DNA of 64,000 nt, taken from the NCBI RefSeq assembly GCF_007830155.1, contig NZ_VLKY01000011.1:124001-188000 (forward strand), written 5' to 3'. The position numbers and the translations under genes are program-made. Below, in pieces: positions 34,064-43,434 of this stretch. Every line of letters starts with the position of its first letter. The first letter of the stretch is position 1. The notes beneath the pieces were generated by a model. The model was not told the DNA's origin and did no database searches. It saw only the letters and a program-made list of their open reading frames with translations. Source of the DNA: Pseudomonas duriflava. GTDB taxonomy: Bacteria > Pseudomonadota > Gammaproteobacteria > Pseudomonadales > Pseudomonadaceae.

Positions 34064-34478
34064 TCGCTCTTTTAGGTAAAATCTTCTTGTAATGTACTCC
34101 CAGGGTATTCTTCGTATTAAGATAACCTTGATTCAGCCTATTACCTCTAGCATGACCGTCTTGGTTTGGTAAGCAGTCGCCTGAAGAAACCGCTGGCAGA
34201 AGTTCATCTCGACATTAAAGGCTCCACTGAGAGTGGCGGAGCATGATGCACCGATCCCAGCATTGGCCTAGGCGAGGTGGCGATGAGCAGCTAGGTGCCA
34301 GTCGAAACATGTTGTACCGCAAGCTGCATAATACGGTATGCACAAGGATAGGCGGACAGCCTGGCCAGTGTCGCAAGGTTGTACGCTAACGATGAGTAAC
34401 TCTTTCATTGCTCGAAGCAGTGTAGCGAGAGCATGAGCGAGCATTGATACGCTTATCAGTAGTTAAGGGGCAGGCCCA
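34064..34478. other. Intergenic, nothing recognised
   Basis: About 415 bases with no supported gene, repeat or terminator. Confidence 0.35.
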
Positions 34479-34943
34479 TCACTCCATCGTGTCGATTTCC
34501 TTGATGAGGATGTATGTCCTGCCGTTATCGTCTTCGTTGTAATCGTAGACGTAGAACATTTCTACCACGCCTGCTCCCGGCATGACGGCAACCAGATCGC
34601 CACTTTCAGGCATGAAAAAATTGGCTGTTCTGGGCTCGGCTTCGCATTCAAGGTGGGCCGTCATGAACAGCTCAGGGTCGATATCACCATAAAAGTCATT
34701 TCGCACCTCTTCGTCCCATTCTTCAGGCGTGCGAAACACGCCAGTGAACAGAATCTTGCCGTCCCCTAAATCAATGGGCTCCGCGTCAGGATCGATCTCG
34801 TCCGGTCGATAGACCGTGCAGTCCAGTACATTAGGATCATGAAGCACAGCCTGCCGGGCTTCGAGCCGCTTGTTGTTTGAAGCCGTCTTGTCGAAAGGCT
34901 GGTCATCAACCGATCCTATGGCAGCGTTATCGTCTGTAGTCAT
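34479..34943 (-). CDS. Acidic hypothetical protein (154 aa)
   Basis: A soluble, strongly acidic protein with no signal peptide or membrane segment. Visible features are CTVYRPDEIDPDAEPIDLG, GVFRTPEEWDEEVRNDFYG, and a C-terminal beta-rich part (EMFYVYDYNEDDNGRTYIL). I chose ATG 34943 because AGGA lies eight bases upstream; the longer frame to 35069 lacks support. I do not recognise the family. It stands alone between intergenic regions. Confidence 0.65.
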   Translation of the reverse strand: MTTDDNAAIGSVDDQPFDKTASNNKRLEARQAVLHDPNVLDCTVYRPDEIDPDAEPIDLGDGKILFTGVFRTPEEWDEEVRNDFYGDIDPELFMTAHLECEAEPRTANFFMPESGDLVAVMPGAGVVEMFYVYDYNEDDNGRTYILIKEIDTME

Positions 34944-35434
34944 GAGCAGTGTCCTAAAGAGAAGTATGTATTGGATAGGCCGAATAAAACGAGGCGATAC
35001 CTGATTCATTCTGGTAGGGCTTGGCCTAAATCTCAAATCCGGTAACGATTGTGTCGTTGCGTACGGCATGATACCCGTCTGAAAATTGGAATTGAGCTGG
35101 GTGAAATCCGCCTGATCTGGCCTTGATGCGTTAGTAAGGTATCGGCCATTGGTTCAGATATGACCGAATCATCCTAAAGCAGGTTTTCCCATAAGACGCG
35201 GCACGTAGGACCCATACGATGCAATAGCGCGTCTCCTTACTGCTCAGGCTTTGACCGGGGCTTAGTACGTTATGGACAGTCATAAGCTAGTCATCTATTT
35301 CGTAATACTCTAGCCCTTAATTTCAAAAGTCATTTAGAAAAATTCTTGGGAAGCAAGCCTTAACCCTTTCGATATGTAGTGATTAACGGCACAATTCGCG
35401 TCTTTTTTGGACGGCCTTGCCGGAGGCCTTTAAA
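34944..35434. other. Intergenic before nspC
   Basis: About 490 bases without a supported gene. The nspC promoter should lie in the AT-rich 35300-35400 section. Confidence 0.4.
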
Positions 35435-36532
35435 ATGATCAAAACGCCGTATTATCTTATTGATAAAAACAAGCTATTAAGCAACCTGCAAAAAATCGCT
35501 TATGTGCGCGAGCAATCGGATGCCAAAGCCCTACTTGCACTTAAGTGCTTTGCCACTTGGTCGGTATTTGACCTGATGCAGCAGTACATGGATGGCACCA
35601 CTTCCTCGTCGCTCTATGAGCTCAAGCTCGGCCGCCAAAAGTTCGCTGGCGAAACTCATGCCTATAGTGTGGCCTGGGCGGATGACGAGATCGAAGAGAT
35701 GCTCGACAACTGCGACAAGATTATTTTCAACTCTATCGGACAGCTTCAGCGCTTTGCTGAGGCATCTGCAGGCAAGGTGCGCGGCCTGAGAGTTAATCCG
35801 CAAGTCAGTAGCTCCGACTACCTGCTAGCTGATCCCGCCAGGCCGTTTAGTCGCTTGGGTGAGTGGGATGCGACTCGGATTGAGGAGGTCATCGATCAGG
35901 TCACTGGTTTCATGTTTCACAACAACTGTGAAAATGGTGACTTCAGCCTGTTCGATAAAATGCTAGGTACTATTGAGGAGCGCTTTGGCCACTTGTTACA
36001 CAAGGTAGAGTGGGTCAGCCTTGGTGGCGGCATTCATTTTACTGGTGAGGGTTACGCGCTGGACGCCTTTTGTGCACGGCTCAAAGCCTTCTCTCAAAAG
36101 TACGGTGTTCAGGTTTATCTTGAGCCGGGTGAAGCGGCTATTACCCAGAGCGCGTCGCTTGAGGTCACCGTGCTTGATACCCTTTATAATGGAAAAAATC
36201 TCGCGGTGGTCGATAGCTCCATTGAAGCCCACATGCTTGATCTACTGATCTATCGCCTTAACGCCAAGATGGAGCCTAGTCAGGGCGAGCATACTTATAT
36301 GGTATGCGGTAAGTCGTGCCTAGCCGGAGACATCTTTGGTGAGTTCCAATTTGATCGTCCGCTGGCAATTGGTGATCGGCTGTCGTTTATCGACGCAGCA
36401 GGTTACACCATGGTTAAGAAAAACTGGTTCAACGGTTTGAAAATGCCATCCATTGCAGTGAAACAGCTTGACGGTACTGTTGAGCTGGTTCGTGAATTTG
36501 GCTTCGAAGACTACGTTTCCAGCCTCTCTTAA
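35435..36532 (+). CDS. nspC: Carboxynorspermidine/carboxyspermidine decarboxylase
   Basis: A 365-residue PLP enzyme of the alanine-racemase fold (fold III). The PLP lysine is in ALLALKCFATWSVFDLM, with FHNNCENGDF, the glycine-rich WVSLGGGIHFTG and the phosphate-binding EPGEAA; the C-terminal Cys motif is MVCGKSCLAGDIFGE. It decarboxylates carboxynorspermidine or carboxyspermidine to norspermidine or spermidine in the cytoplasm. The ATG at 35435 has GGAGG eight bases upstream. The partner dehydrogenase starts 30 bases after its stop, so both steps of the pathway are together. This is an alternative to the S-adenosylmethionine route to spermidine. Confidence 0.93.
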   Translation: MIKTPYYLIDKNKLLSNLQKIAYVREQSDAKALLALKCFATWSVFDLMQQYMDGTTSSSLYELKLGRQKFAGETHAYSVAWADDEIEEMLDNCDKIIFNSIGQLQRFAEASAGKVRGLRVNPQVSSSDYLLADPARPFSRLGEWDATRIEEVIDQVTGFMFHNNCENGDFSLFDKMLGTIEERFGHLLHKVEWVSLGGGIHFTGEGYALDAFCARLKAFSQKYGVQVYLEPGEAAITQSASLEVTVLDTLYNGKNLAVVDSSIEAHMLDLLIYRLNAKMEPSQGEHTYMVCGKSCLAGDIFGEFQFDRPLAIGDRLSFIDAAGYTMVKKNWFNGLKMPSIAVKQLDGTVELVREFGFEDYVSSLS

Positions 36533-36562
36533 GATGGCTATTTCTAAGGAGAAATAAAGCAA

Positions 36563-37798
36563 TTGAAGAAAAATGTTCTTATCATTGGTGCAGGAGGTGT
36601 CGCCAAGGTGGTGGCCCATAAATGCGCGCAACACAACGATGAACTTGGTCGTATTGTTATTGCGTCGCGCAACATCTCCAAATGCAAGGCCATCATCGAT
36701 AGCGTCAAGGCCAAAGGCAGCCTCAAGCAGCCCGCCGATATTAAGGCCTTCTCGCTGAACGCTCTGGATAAAGAGGCGACCAAAGCGCTTATCCGTGAAA
36801 CTGAATCAGAGATCGTCATCAACGTTGGTTCCGCTTTTCTTAACATGTCGGTACTGCGTGCCTGTATTGATACCGGCGCAGCCTACCTAGATACAGCGAT
36901 TCATGAAGAGCCAGGAAAGATTTGTGAGACGCCACCTTGGTATGGCAACTACGAATGGAAGCATCTTGATGAATGTCAGCAGAAAAACATTACCGCTATT
37001 CTCGGCGTGGGCTTTGATCCAGGCGTAGTTAACGCCTATGCAGCGCTTGCCCAGCAACAGTATTTCGACCGCATTGACTCTATCGATATTCTTGATGTGA
37101 ATGCCGGTTCCCATGGCAAATATTTCGCCACTAATTTCGACCCGGAAATTAATTTCCGCGAATTTACTGGGCAGGTATGGAGCTGGCAGGGCGGCCAGTG
37201 GACCAGTAACAGTATGTTCGAGGTTAAGCGTACTGATGATCTGCCAGTGGTAGGTATTCAGAACCTGTACCTGACCGGTCATGACGAAGTGCACTCTTTA
37301 TCCAAGAACCTCAATGTGCCGAATGTGCGTTTCTGGATGAGTTTTGGCGAGCACTATATCAATGTGTTCACTGTGTTGAAGAACTTGGGCTTGCTTTCCG
37401 AGCAGCCGGTCAAAACAGCCGAAGGCCTGGAAGTTGTGCCATTGAAAGTAGTTAAGGCTGTGCTGCCTGATCCTGCTTCGCTCGCGCCAGGATATACCGG
37501 AAAGACCTGTATTGGTGATCTGGTCAAGGGCACCAAAGATGGCCAGCCGCGTGAGGTCTTTATCTATAACGTAGCTGACCATGAGGAAGCCTACGCTGAA
37601 ACTGACAGCCAAGGCATCTCGTACACGGCAGGCGTACCGCCGGTAGCCGCAGCCCTGCTGGTTGCCCGTGGCGAGTGGGATGTGCAACGCATGGTCAATG
37701 TTGAGGAGCTGCCAGCTGAGCCGTTCCTTAAAGCATTAGACGTGATGGGCTTGCCCACACGGATAAAAGACGAGCACGGGGATCGTCCCTGGAACTGA
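36563..37798 (+). CDS. Carboxynorspermidine/carboxyspermidine dehydrogenase (LYS1-like)
   Basis: A 411-residue saccharopine-dehydrogenase-family protein. The N-terminal Rossmann fold starts VLIIGAGGVAKVVAHKCAQH; further features are ASRNISKCKAII, LGVGFDPGVVNAYA, DVNAGSHGKYFATNFDPE and SYTAGVPPVAAALL. It condenses a diamine (1,3-diaminopropane or putrescine) with aspartate semialdehyde and reduces the product with NADPH, giving the substrate of NspC. The start is TTG at 36563, with AAGGAG about 10 bases upstream. It follows nspC on the same strand. Whether norspermidine or spermidine is made cannot be decided from sequence. Confidence 0.92.
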   Translation: MKKNVLIIGAGGVAKVVAHKCAQHNDELGRIVIASRNISKCKAIIDSVKAKGSLKQPADIKAFSLNALDKEATKALIRETESEIVINVGSAFLNMSVLRACIDTGAAYLDTAIHEEPGKICETPPWYGNYEWKHLDECQQKNITAILGVGFDPGVVNAYAALAQQQYFDRIDSIDILDVNAGSHGKYFATNFDPEINFREFTGQVWSWQGGQWTSNSMFEVKRTDDLPVVGIQNLYLTGHDEVHSLSKNLNVPNVRFWMSFGEHYINVFTVLKNLGLLSEQPVKTAEGLEVVPLKVVKAVLPDPASLAPGYTGKTCIGDLVKGTKDGQPREVFIYNVADHEEAYAETDSQGISYTAGVPPVAAALLVARGEWDVQRMVNVEELPAEPFLKALDVMGLPTRIKDEHGDRPWN

Positions 37799-37819
37799 GC
37801 GGACTAACGCTCCCACAGA

Positions 37820-37849
37820 GCAAGGTGCGTCTATGCTGACGTACCTTGC
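37820..37849 (+). terminator. Hairpin after the carboxynorspermidine operon
   Basis: GCAAGGTGCGTC (37820-37831) and GACGTACCTTGC (37838-37849) form a 12-bp stem with one G-U pair and a 6-base loop, about 20 bases after the stop. A weak T-rich tail follows. Confidence 0.6.
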
Positions 37850-38579
37850 AAGTGCTTTCTCAGAGTTGATGCTCAGAGAGGATGCGCAAGCCGTCCTTTC
37901 CATATCAGGCAATCGATGAGCCGAACTCACCATCCAGATTACATTTATGCCTGATGGTTGTGATTCACCACACTAGGTGTTGGTTGAGAAATCCATTATC
38001 AGCAATGACTGGTTGTACCATCGGAGTTAGGGAAAAGTTCTAAGCTCGCAGAATGGAGTTTGGCAAATGGTATACGGATCAATACGACCGTCCTGTCTGA
38101 GACTTATGTGAAGCCGTCTGAGCAGGCCCGCCATGTACGAAAACTGTGGCAGACCGTCTGCCATGTTCCTAAGTGATCTGGAATCTCAGGCCACTTATCC
38201 TCTGAAGACAGCCCCAAAAGAAACCGTTGAGCATCAAGCGATCATCCTTGCAAAGCCACTTCCGCTGCTGCCTGGAAGAAACTGAATTGCTATTCAGCTC
38301 CACGATTAATCATCTAACCCGTAACGGACTGTCATCTCTGATTTCCGCTCGAAAAAGACAATAAAGTTTAGAGAGTTGGTTCTTCAGAAAGAACATAGTT
38401 AATAGTGGTGCTGATCAGCGTAACAACCGCTTTTATTGGAATGGCTTTAAGAAAGCGCGGTGCCGATTCTCTATTGGCCAACTTTCCTAAGTTTTGAGGC
38501 AAAGCCAAGATCAAATTGACGCACCAAGCCGCTCAAATCTACGACCAGACGCGACAGTAGGGGATAGGTAGAGTAAATA
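37850..38579. other. Intergenic, nothing recognised
   Basis: About 730 bases with stop codons in all frames and no feature I can support. It lies between the ends of two convergent units. Confidence 0.4.
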
Positions 38580-38607
38580 GGCGCCCGTATAACATTTATC
38601 GGGCGCC
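38580..38607 (-). terminator. Terminator of ggt
   Basis: GGCGCCCG (38580-38587) and CGGGCGCC (38600-38607) form a perfect GC-rich stem with a 12-base loop, just past the ggt stop on the minus strand. A short T-containing tail follows. Confidence 0.75.
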
Positions 38608-38615
38608 ACGTACCT

Positions 38616-40286
38616 TTACGGTTTCACGACCATGCCAACACCACGGCCACGTGGGTCCGATGCGGTCTCCAGTGAAGTACCGTTGATGCGAATGGCTTGG
38701 ACATCTCCCATGCGCCAACCCTGATCTTCCAAGGTATATCCCATGGCTTTCAACTCATCGGCGACCTTGCCGGTGAGAGGTGCATAGTCGTCATAATAGA
38801 TCGTGTCCTTGGGTAGCAGCTGATGGTGGACACGCTGCGCAGCAAGGGCCTTGTCCAGAGGTAACTTAAAGTCGTAGAGGTTGTTTAGTACCTGGAACAG
38901 CGTTGTGAAGATACGCGAGCCGCCTGGTGTACCGAGTACTAGGGTGACTTGGCCGTCCCGCGTAACAATGCTAGGGCTCATCGACGACAGCATCCGCTTG
39001 CCGGGCTCAATGGCGTTTGCATTGCTGCCCACTACGCCAAAGCCATTAGCGACCCCAGGTTTGGCACTAAAGTCATCCATTTCATCATTGAGTAGAAAGC
39101 CTGCACCCTTGACCACAACGCCACTGCCGTAATCGAAATTAAGTGTATAGGTATTGCTCACCGCATTACCTTGAGCATCAACAATGGAAAAGTGCGTGGT
39201 CTGGTGCGATTCAAGGCCGGGCCTCACGTGTTCGGTTGGCGAAATGGCGTTCGGGTTCACCTCGGCCGCCCGTTGCTTGAGGTAGGTAGGATCGATCAGC
39301 TTGTTTACCGGAACCTCGGTAAAATCGGGATCGCCCAGGTAGTCCGCCCGGTCGGCAAATACTCGCTTTTCAATCTCGGCTAGCAGGTGAATGTATCGGG
39401 CTGAGTTGAGTTCTACATCTTTGAAATCCGCTGCGCGTGCTTCCTTGATACCAATCAGCTGAGCCAGTGCTATCCCGCCTGAGCTGGGTAGCGGTGCGGT
39501 ATACAGCGTATTGCCCTGCCAGTCGACACGGATCGGCTCACGCCATTTGGCACGGTAACCGCTCAGGTCCTCTTTGGTGATCAAGCCATCGTCGTGCTTC
39601 ATCTGAGCGACCAGGAGATCAGCCGTTTTGCCCGTATAAAAGTCTTCGGGACCTTTATCTGCGATCCGTTCCAGGGTCTGGGCCAGTTCGGGCTGCTTGA
39701 AGAGCTGACCGGCCTGCATGCTGCCAAAGTAGTCAGTAAAGTTGGTCTTGCCATCGAAGAAGGCGATGGCATCGTCACGGTACTGGAACTGTTTGTCCGC
39801 GACTGTAAAGCCCTTCTGAGCATAGCCAATGGCAGGTGTCAGCAATTCGCTCCAGGGTAACTTACCGAATCGTTTATGAGCTTCCCATAGGCCCATCACT
39901 GTACCCGGAACCCCAGCGGCCCTGGCGCCGATCAGGCTCATGTTCTCGATGACTTCACCTTTTTCATCCAGGTACATGCCTTGGGTGGCGGCTTTGGGTG
40001 CTGTTTCTCGGTAATCGAGAAAGTAGGGTTTGCCGTCAACGTAGAGAGTCATGAATCCACCGCCGCCGATGTTACCTGCTTCGGGATACGTAACGGCTAG
40101 AGTAAAGGCAGTTGCTACGGCAGCATCTACAGCGTTGCCGCCAGCCTTAAGGACTTGGGCAGCAACGTCAGCGGCATAGGAGTTAGGGGCGGCCACGGCG
40201 CCACCTTCCAGCGTGGCGGCAGAGGTAAAGCAAGGAAGGGTAAGAGCAGCAGTAAAGGTCAAGATCCTTGAGAGAGCCAAGCGCAT
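38616..40286 (-). CDS. ggt: Periplasmic gamma-glutamyltransferase
   Basis: A 556-residue Ntn-hydrolase precursor. Signal peptide about residues 1-23 (RILTFTAALTLPCFTSAA). The proenzyme cuts itself before the nucleophile Thr363 in SHQTTHFSIVD, giving large and small subunits. Substrate-site motifs are present: GNIGGGGFMTLY with the carboxylate-binding DYRETAP, and SSMSPSIV and GTPGGSRI in the small subunit. It removes gamma-glutamyl groups from glutathione and similar compounds in the periplasm. AAGGA precedes the ATG. The gene is divergent from prpR and has its own terminator. Confidence 0.95.
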   Translation of the reverse strand: MRLALSRILTFTAALTLPCFTSAATLEGGAVAAPNSYAADVAAQVLKAGGNAVDAAVATAFTLAVTYPEAGNIGGGGFMTLYVDGKPYFLDYRETAPKAATQGMYLDEKGEVIENMSLIGARAAGVPGTVMGLWEAHKRFGKLPWSELLTPAIGYAQKGFTVADKQFQYRDDAIAFFDGKTNFTDYFGSMQAGQLFKQPELAQTLERIADKGPEDFYTGKTADLLVAQMKHDDGLITKEDLSGYRAKWREPIRVDWQGNTLYTAPLPSSGGIALAQLIGIKEARAADFKDVELNSARYIHLLAEIEKRVFADRADYLGDPDFTEVPVNKLIDPTYLKQRAAEVNPNAISPTEHVRPGLESHQTTHFSIVDAQGNAVSNTYTLNFDYGSGVVVKGAGFLLNDEMDDFSAKPGVANGFGVVGSNANAIEPGKRMLSSMSPSIVTRDGQVTLVLGTPGGSRIFTTLFQVLNNLYDFKLPLDKALAAQRVHHQLLPKDTIYYDDYAPLTGKVADELKAMGYTLEDQGWRMGDVQAIRINGTSLETASDPRGRGVGMVVKP

Positions 40287-40448
40287 AGAGGTTCCTTAGT
40301 CCATGTCATCAGAGAATTCTTTTTGAGCTTAATAGGAATTCAAAAAACTGCTTGTAACAGTGCGCCAGCCACGTGTTCATTTGCGCTGTGAAAAACTCTG
40401 CTAACAAGGCAGATAAGAGCAGTGCAGCCTATCGACGCTCTCTTTTGG

Positions 40449-40520
40449 ATTGTTGACACATAAGGTTTTCAAAGCCTAATCTGAAAATATTGATAACAAT
40501 AAAAATTAATATTGTTGACA
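40449..40520. promoter_or_regulatory. Repeated ATTGTTGACA sites upstream of prpR
   Basis: ATTGTTGACA occurs twice as a direct repeat, at 40449-40458 and 40511-40520. The second is also the right half of an inverted repeat AACAATA (40495-40501), eight bases, TATTGTT (40510-40516). This resembles operators of FadR-type (FCD) GntR repressors and lies between ggt and prpR, so autoregulation by PrpR is plausible. Confidence 0.5.
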
Positions 40521-40522
40521 GT

Positions 40523-41278
40523 ATGAATCAGTCAAGTGAAACACCTACTGATCTTCCCGCCGAAAGTGAGACACGCTCGGAGCATGTCTTTCGCCGTATT
40601 CAGACGGCCATTATCAAGGGGGAAATTGCTCCGGGCACCAAGATTTCCGAACCTGAGCTGGCTCGTACGTATGGCATCAGCCGTGGCCCATTACGCGAAG
40701 CGATCCACCGTTTGGAGGGGCAAAAGCTGGTTGTACGCATTCCCCATGTTGGCGCTCGGGTAGTGTCGCTAAGCCTGGAGGAGCTCGTCGAGTTGTATGA
40801 GATCCGTGAATCTCTCGAGGGGATGGCCTGCCGTCTAGCTGCCGAGCGCATGAGCGAAAGCGAAATCATTGAGCTCCGAAACGTTCTGGATACTCACGAG
40901 CGTGACGCCTCCTTTCAGGCCGGGCAGGGCTATTATCAGCAGGAAGGCGACCACGACTTTCATTATCGAATCATTCAGGGCAGCGGCAATCGCACCCTAG
41001 CACGACTACTCTGTGATGAGTTGTACCAACTGGTGCGCATGTACCGGATTCAGTTCTCGGCTACACCCCATCGGCCACGGCAGGCCTTCACTGAACATCA
41101 CCGGATTCTCGATGCTATTGCCGAGCGCGATGGTGAACTGGCCGAACTACTGATGCGTCGTCATATCGCGGCGTCTCGCCGCAACATGGAGCACCAACTC
41201 GGAACCCAGACTCGTGCTGCGGTCGCGCCTGTAAAGCGACCGGCTGCCCGGGCTTATAAAAACAGAGGTGAGTCATGA
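40523..41278 (+). CDS. prpR: GntR-family (FCD) regulator of the propionate operon
   Basis: A 251-residue GntR regulator. Winged helix: [42 protein letters not shown]. The C-terminal FCD ligand domain shows [17 protein letters not shown] and the metal-binding histidines in [10 protein letters not shown] and [11 protein letters not shown] chose ATG 40523; the frame extends to a TTG at 40490 that would overlap the candidate operator. Neither start has a strong ribosome site. Its stop overlaps the prpB start by four bases, so it is the first gene of the operon it presumably represses. The symbol follows Pseudomonas usage; it is unrelated to the sigma54-type PrpR of enterics. Confidence 0.88.
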   Translation: MNQSSETPTDLPAESETRSEHVFRRIQTAIIKGEIAPGTKISEPELARTYGISRGPLREAIHRLEGQKLVVRIPHVGARVVSLSLEELVELYEIRESLEGMACRLAAERMSESEIIELRNVLDTHERDASFQAGQGYYQQEGDHDFHYRIIQGSGNRTLARLLCDELYQLVRMYRIQFSATPHRPRQAFTEHHRILDAIAERDGELAELLMRRHIAASRRNMEHQLGTQTRAAVAPVKRPAARAYKNRGES

Positions 41279-42171
41279 ATCAGGCGTTATCCAGTCGTCC
41301 TGGGCAGCGTTTCCGCGAGGCGGTTGCTGCTGAGCATCCTTTACAGGTAGTCGGCACCATCAACGCCAACCATGCCTTGCTTGCCAAACGGGCCGGTTTC
41401 AAGGCGATTTATCTTTCGGGAGGTGGGGTGTCGGCAGGCTCGCTGGGACTGCCGGACCTTGGTATTTCCAATCTCGACGATGTGTTGATCGATGTTCGTC
41501 GTATCACGGATGTATGTGACTTGCCGCTTTTGGTAGACGTGGACACCGGTTTCGGCTCGTCTGCCTTCAATGTAGCGCGGACCGTCAGGTCAATGATAAA
41601 AGCAGGCGCTGCCGCCCTGCATATCGAAGATCAGGTCGGGGCCAAGCGCTGCGGGCATCGTCCTAACAAGGAAATCGTTTCCGAGCAGGAAATGGTCGAC
41701 CGCATTAAAGCCGCCGTGGATGCACGGACCGATGATAGTTTCGTGATCATGGCGCGTACCGATGCGCTAGCCGTGGAAGGCTTGCAGTCAGCCATTGACC
41801 GTGCCTGTGCCTGCGTAGAGGCTGGGGCAGACATGATCTTTCCCGAGGCCATGACCGAGTTGGGCATGTATAAGGAATTCGCTGCCGCCGTAAAAGTACC
41901 GGTACTGGCCAACATTACCGAATTCGGTTCGACACAGCTCTTCACTACCGAAGAGCTGGCATCAGCTGATGTATCGCTAGTGCTGTACCCCTTGTCGGCG
42001 TTCCGTGCCATGAACAAGGCAGCTGAAAATGTGTATGCCGCTATCCGACGCGACGGCACTCAGAAGAACGTACTCGATACCATGCAGACCCGTCAGGAGC
42101 TGTACGAGAGCATTGGTTACCACGATTTCGAGCAGAAGCTGGATGCCTTGTTCGCCCAAACTAGACGTTAA
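41275..42171 (+). CDS. prpB: 2-methylisocitrate lyase
   Basis: A 298-residue enzyme of the isocitrate-lyase/PEP-mutase superfamily, the last step of the 2-methylcitrate cycle (2-methylisocitrate to pyruvate plus succinate). Signatures: [18 protein letters not shown], metal-binding VDVDTGFG, catalytic loop [14 protein letters not shown] (KxCGH type), and [11 protein letters not shown]. The ATG overlaps the prpR stop (ATGA) and has AGAGGTGAG upstream. The length matches the family (about 295). Confidence 0.96.
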   Translation: MNQALSSRPGQRFREAVAAEHPLQVVGTINANHALLAKRAGFKAIYLSGGGVSAGSLGLPDLGISNLDDVLIDVRRITDVCDLPLLVDVDTGFGSSAFNVARTVRSMIKAGAAALHIEDQVGAKRCGHRPNKEIVSEQEMVDRIKAAVDARTDDSFVIMARTDALAVEGLQSAIDRACACVEAGADMIFPEAMTELGMYKEFAAAVKVPVLANITEFGSTQLFTTEELASADVSLVLYPLSAFRAMNKAAENVYAAIRRDGTQKNVLDTMQTRQELYESIGYHDFEQKLDALFAQTRR

Positions 42172-42247
42172 ATCGAAACGATCCGTTTAGCGGGCTCGTT
42201 TTAAAGCAGTTGCATCATCTCAGAACAAATCCAAGAAGGAGAGCGCA

Positions 42248-43375
42248 ATGGCTGAAGCAAAAGTACTGAGCGGAGCCGGCCTGCGAGGCCAGGTCGTTGG
42301 CCAGACAGCATTATCGACGGTGGGCCAAGAGGGCGCCGGGCTGACCTATCGAGGCTATGACGTTCGTGAGCTTGCCGAACATGCCCAATTCGAGGAAGTC
42401 GCCTACCTCTTGTTCAAAGGTAACTTACCGACGCGTGAACAGCTTAATGACTACTTGAATGCGCTGATGAAGCTACGTGAGCTGCCGCTGGCGCTCAAAG
42501 AGGTGCTCGAACGTATCCCGGCGCAGACTCATCCCATGGATGTCATGCGGACAGGCGCTTCCATGCTGGGAACGCTAGAGCCTGAGCGAGACTTCAGCCA
42601 GCAACAGGCCATTGCTGATCGGCTGCTTGCAGCACTGCCAGCCATCATGTGCTACTGGTATCGATTCAGCCATGAGGGCAAGCGCATTCAGTGCGTCACG
42701 GATGAGCCTTCTATCGCAGGCCATTTTCTAAGGCTCTTGCATGGAAAAGCGCCCAGCGAGCTGCACCGCAAGGTCATGAACGTCTCGCTGATCCTTTACG
42801 CCGAACACGAGTTCAATGCCTCTACCTTCAACGGCAGAGTGTGTGCGTCTACGTTGTCAGACATGTATTCCTGTATCACAGGAGCCATTGGCACTTTACG
42901 TGGCCCTCTGCATGGAGGAGCCAACGAAGCCGCTATGGCAATGATTGAGCGTTTCTCATCGCCCCAAGAGGCCATTGAGGGGACGCTGGGCATGCTTGAG
43001 CGCAAGGACAAGATCATGGGCTTTGGCCATGCTATCTACAAAGAGTCCGATCCTCGTAACGAGGTTATAAAGGTCTGGTCCAAACGGCTGGCCGAGGAGG
43101 TGGGCGATACGGTGTTGTTTCCCGTGTCCGAAGCCATTGACCACACCATGTGGGAGCAAAAAAAGCTCTTCCCCAATGCCGACTTTTATCATGCTTCGGC
43201 GTACCACTTCATGGGCATTCCTACAAAGCTGTTCACGCCTATATTTGCTTGCTCACGGGTAACAGGCTGGGCCTCACATGTATTCGAGCAGCGTGCCAAC
43301 AATCGAATTATCCGCCCCAGCGCTGAGTACACAGGCGAGGCGCAACGGCCCTATGTTCCGTTGGAGCAGCGTTAA
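42248..43375 (+). CDS. prpC: 2-methylcitrate synthase
   Basis: A 375-residue citrate-synthase-family enzyme that joins propionyl-CoA and oxaloacetate. Signatures: LTYRGYDVRELAE, catalytic His region GPLHGGANEAAMAMIERF, second His in IMGFGHAIYKESDPRN, and the C-terminal arginine region NNRIIRPSAEYTG. The short length and the position between prpB and prpD identify methylcitrate synthase rather than GltA. AAGGAGAG precedes the ATG; 76 bases separate it from prpB. Confidence 0.95.
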   Translation: MAEAKVLSGAGLRGQVVGQTALSTVGQEGAGLTYRGYDVRELAEHAQFEEVAYLLFKGNLPTREQLNDYLNALMKLRELPLALKEVLERIPAQTHPMDVMRTGASMLGTLEPERDFSQQQAIADRLLAALPAIMCYWYRFSHEGKRIQCVTDEPSIAGHFLRLLHGKAPSELHRKVMNVSLILYAEHEFNASTFNGRVCASTLSDMYSCITGAIGTLRGPLHGGANEAAMAMIERFSSPQEAIEGTLGMLERKDKIMGFGHAIYKESDPRNEVIKVWSKRLAEEVGDTVLFPVSEAIDHTMWEQKKLFPNADFYHASAYHFMGIPTKLFTPIFACSRVTGWASHVFEQRANNRIIRPSAEYTGEAQRPYVPLEQR

Positions 43376-43434
43376 TCAAGTAAACGGTGGCTGTTGCCGT
43401 TTCCGTATACCAATGAGCCTATTGAGAAAAAAGC

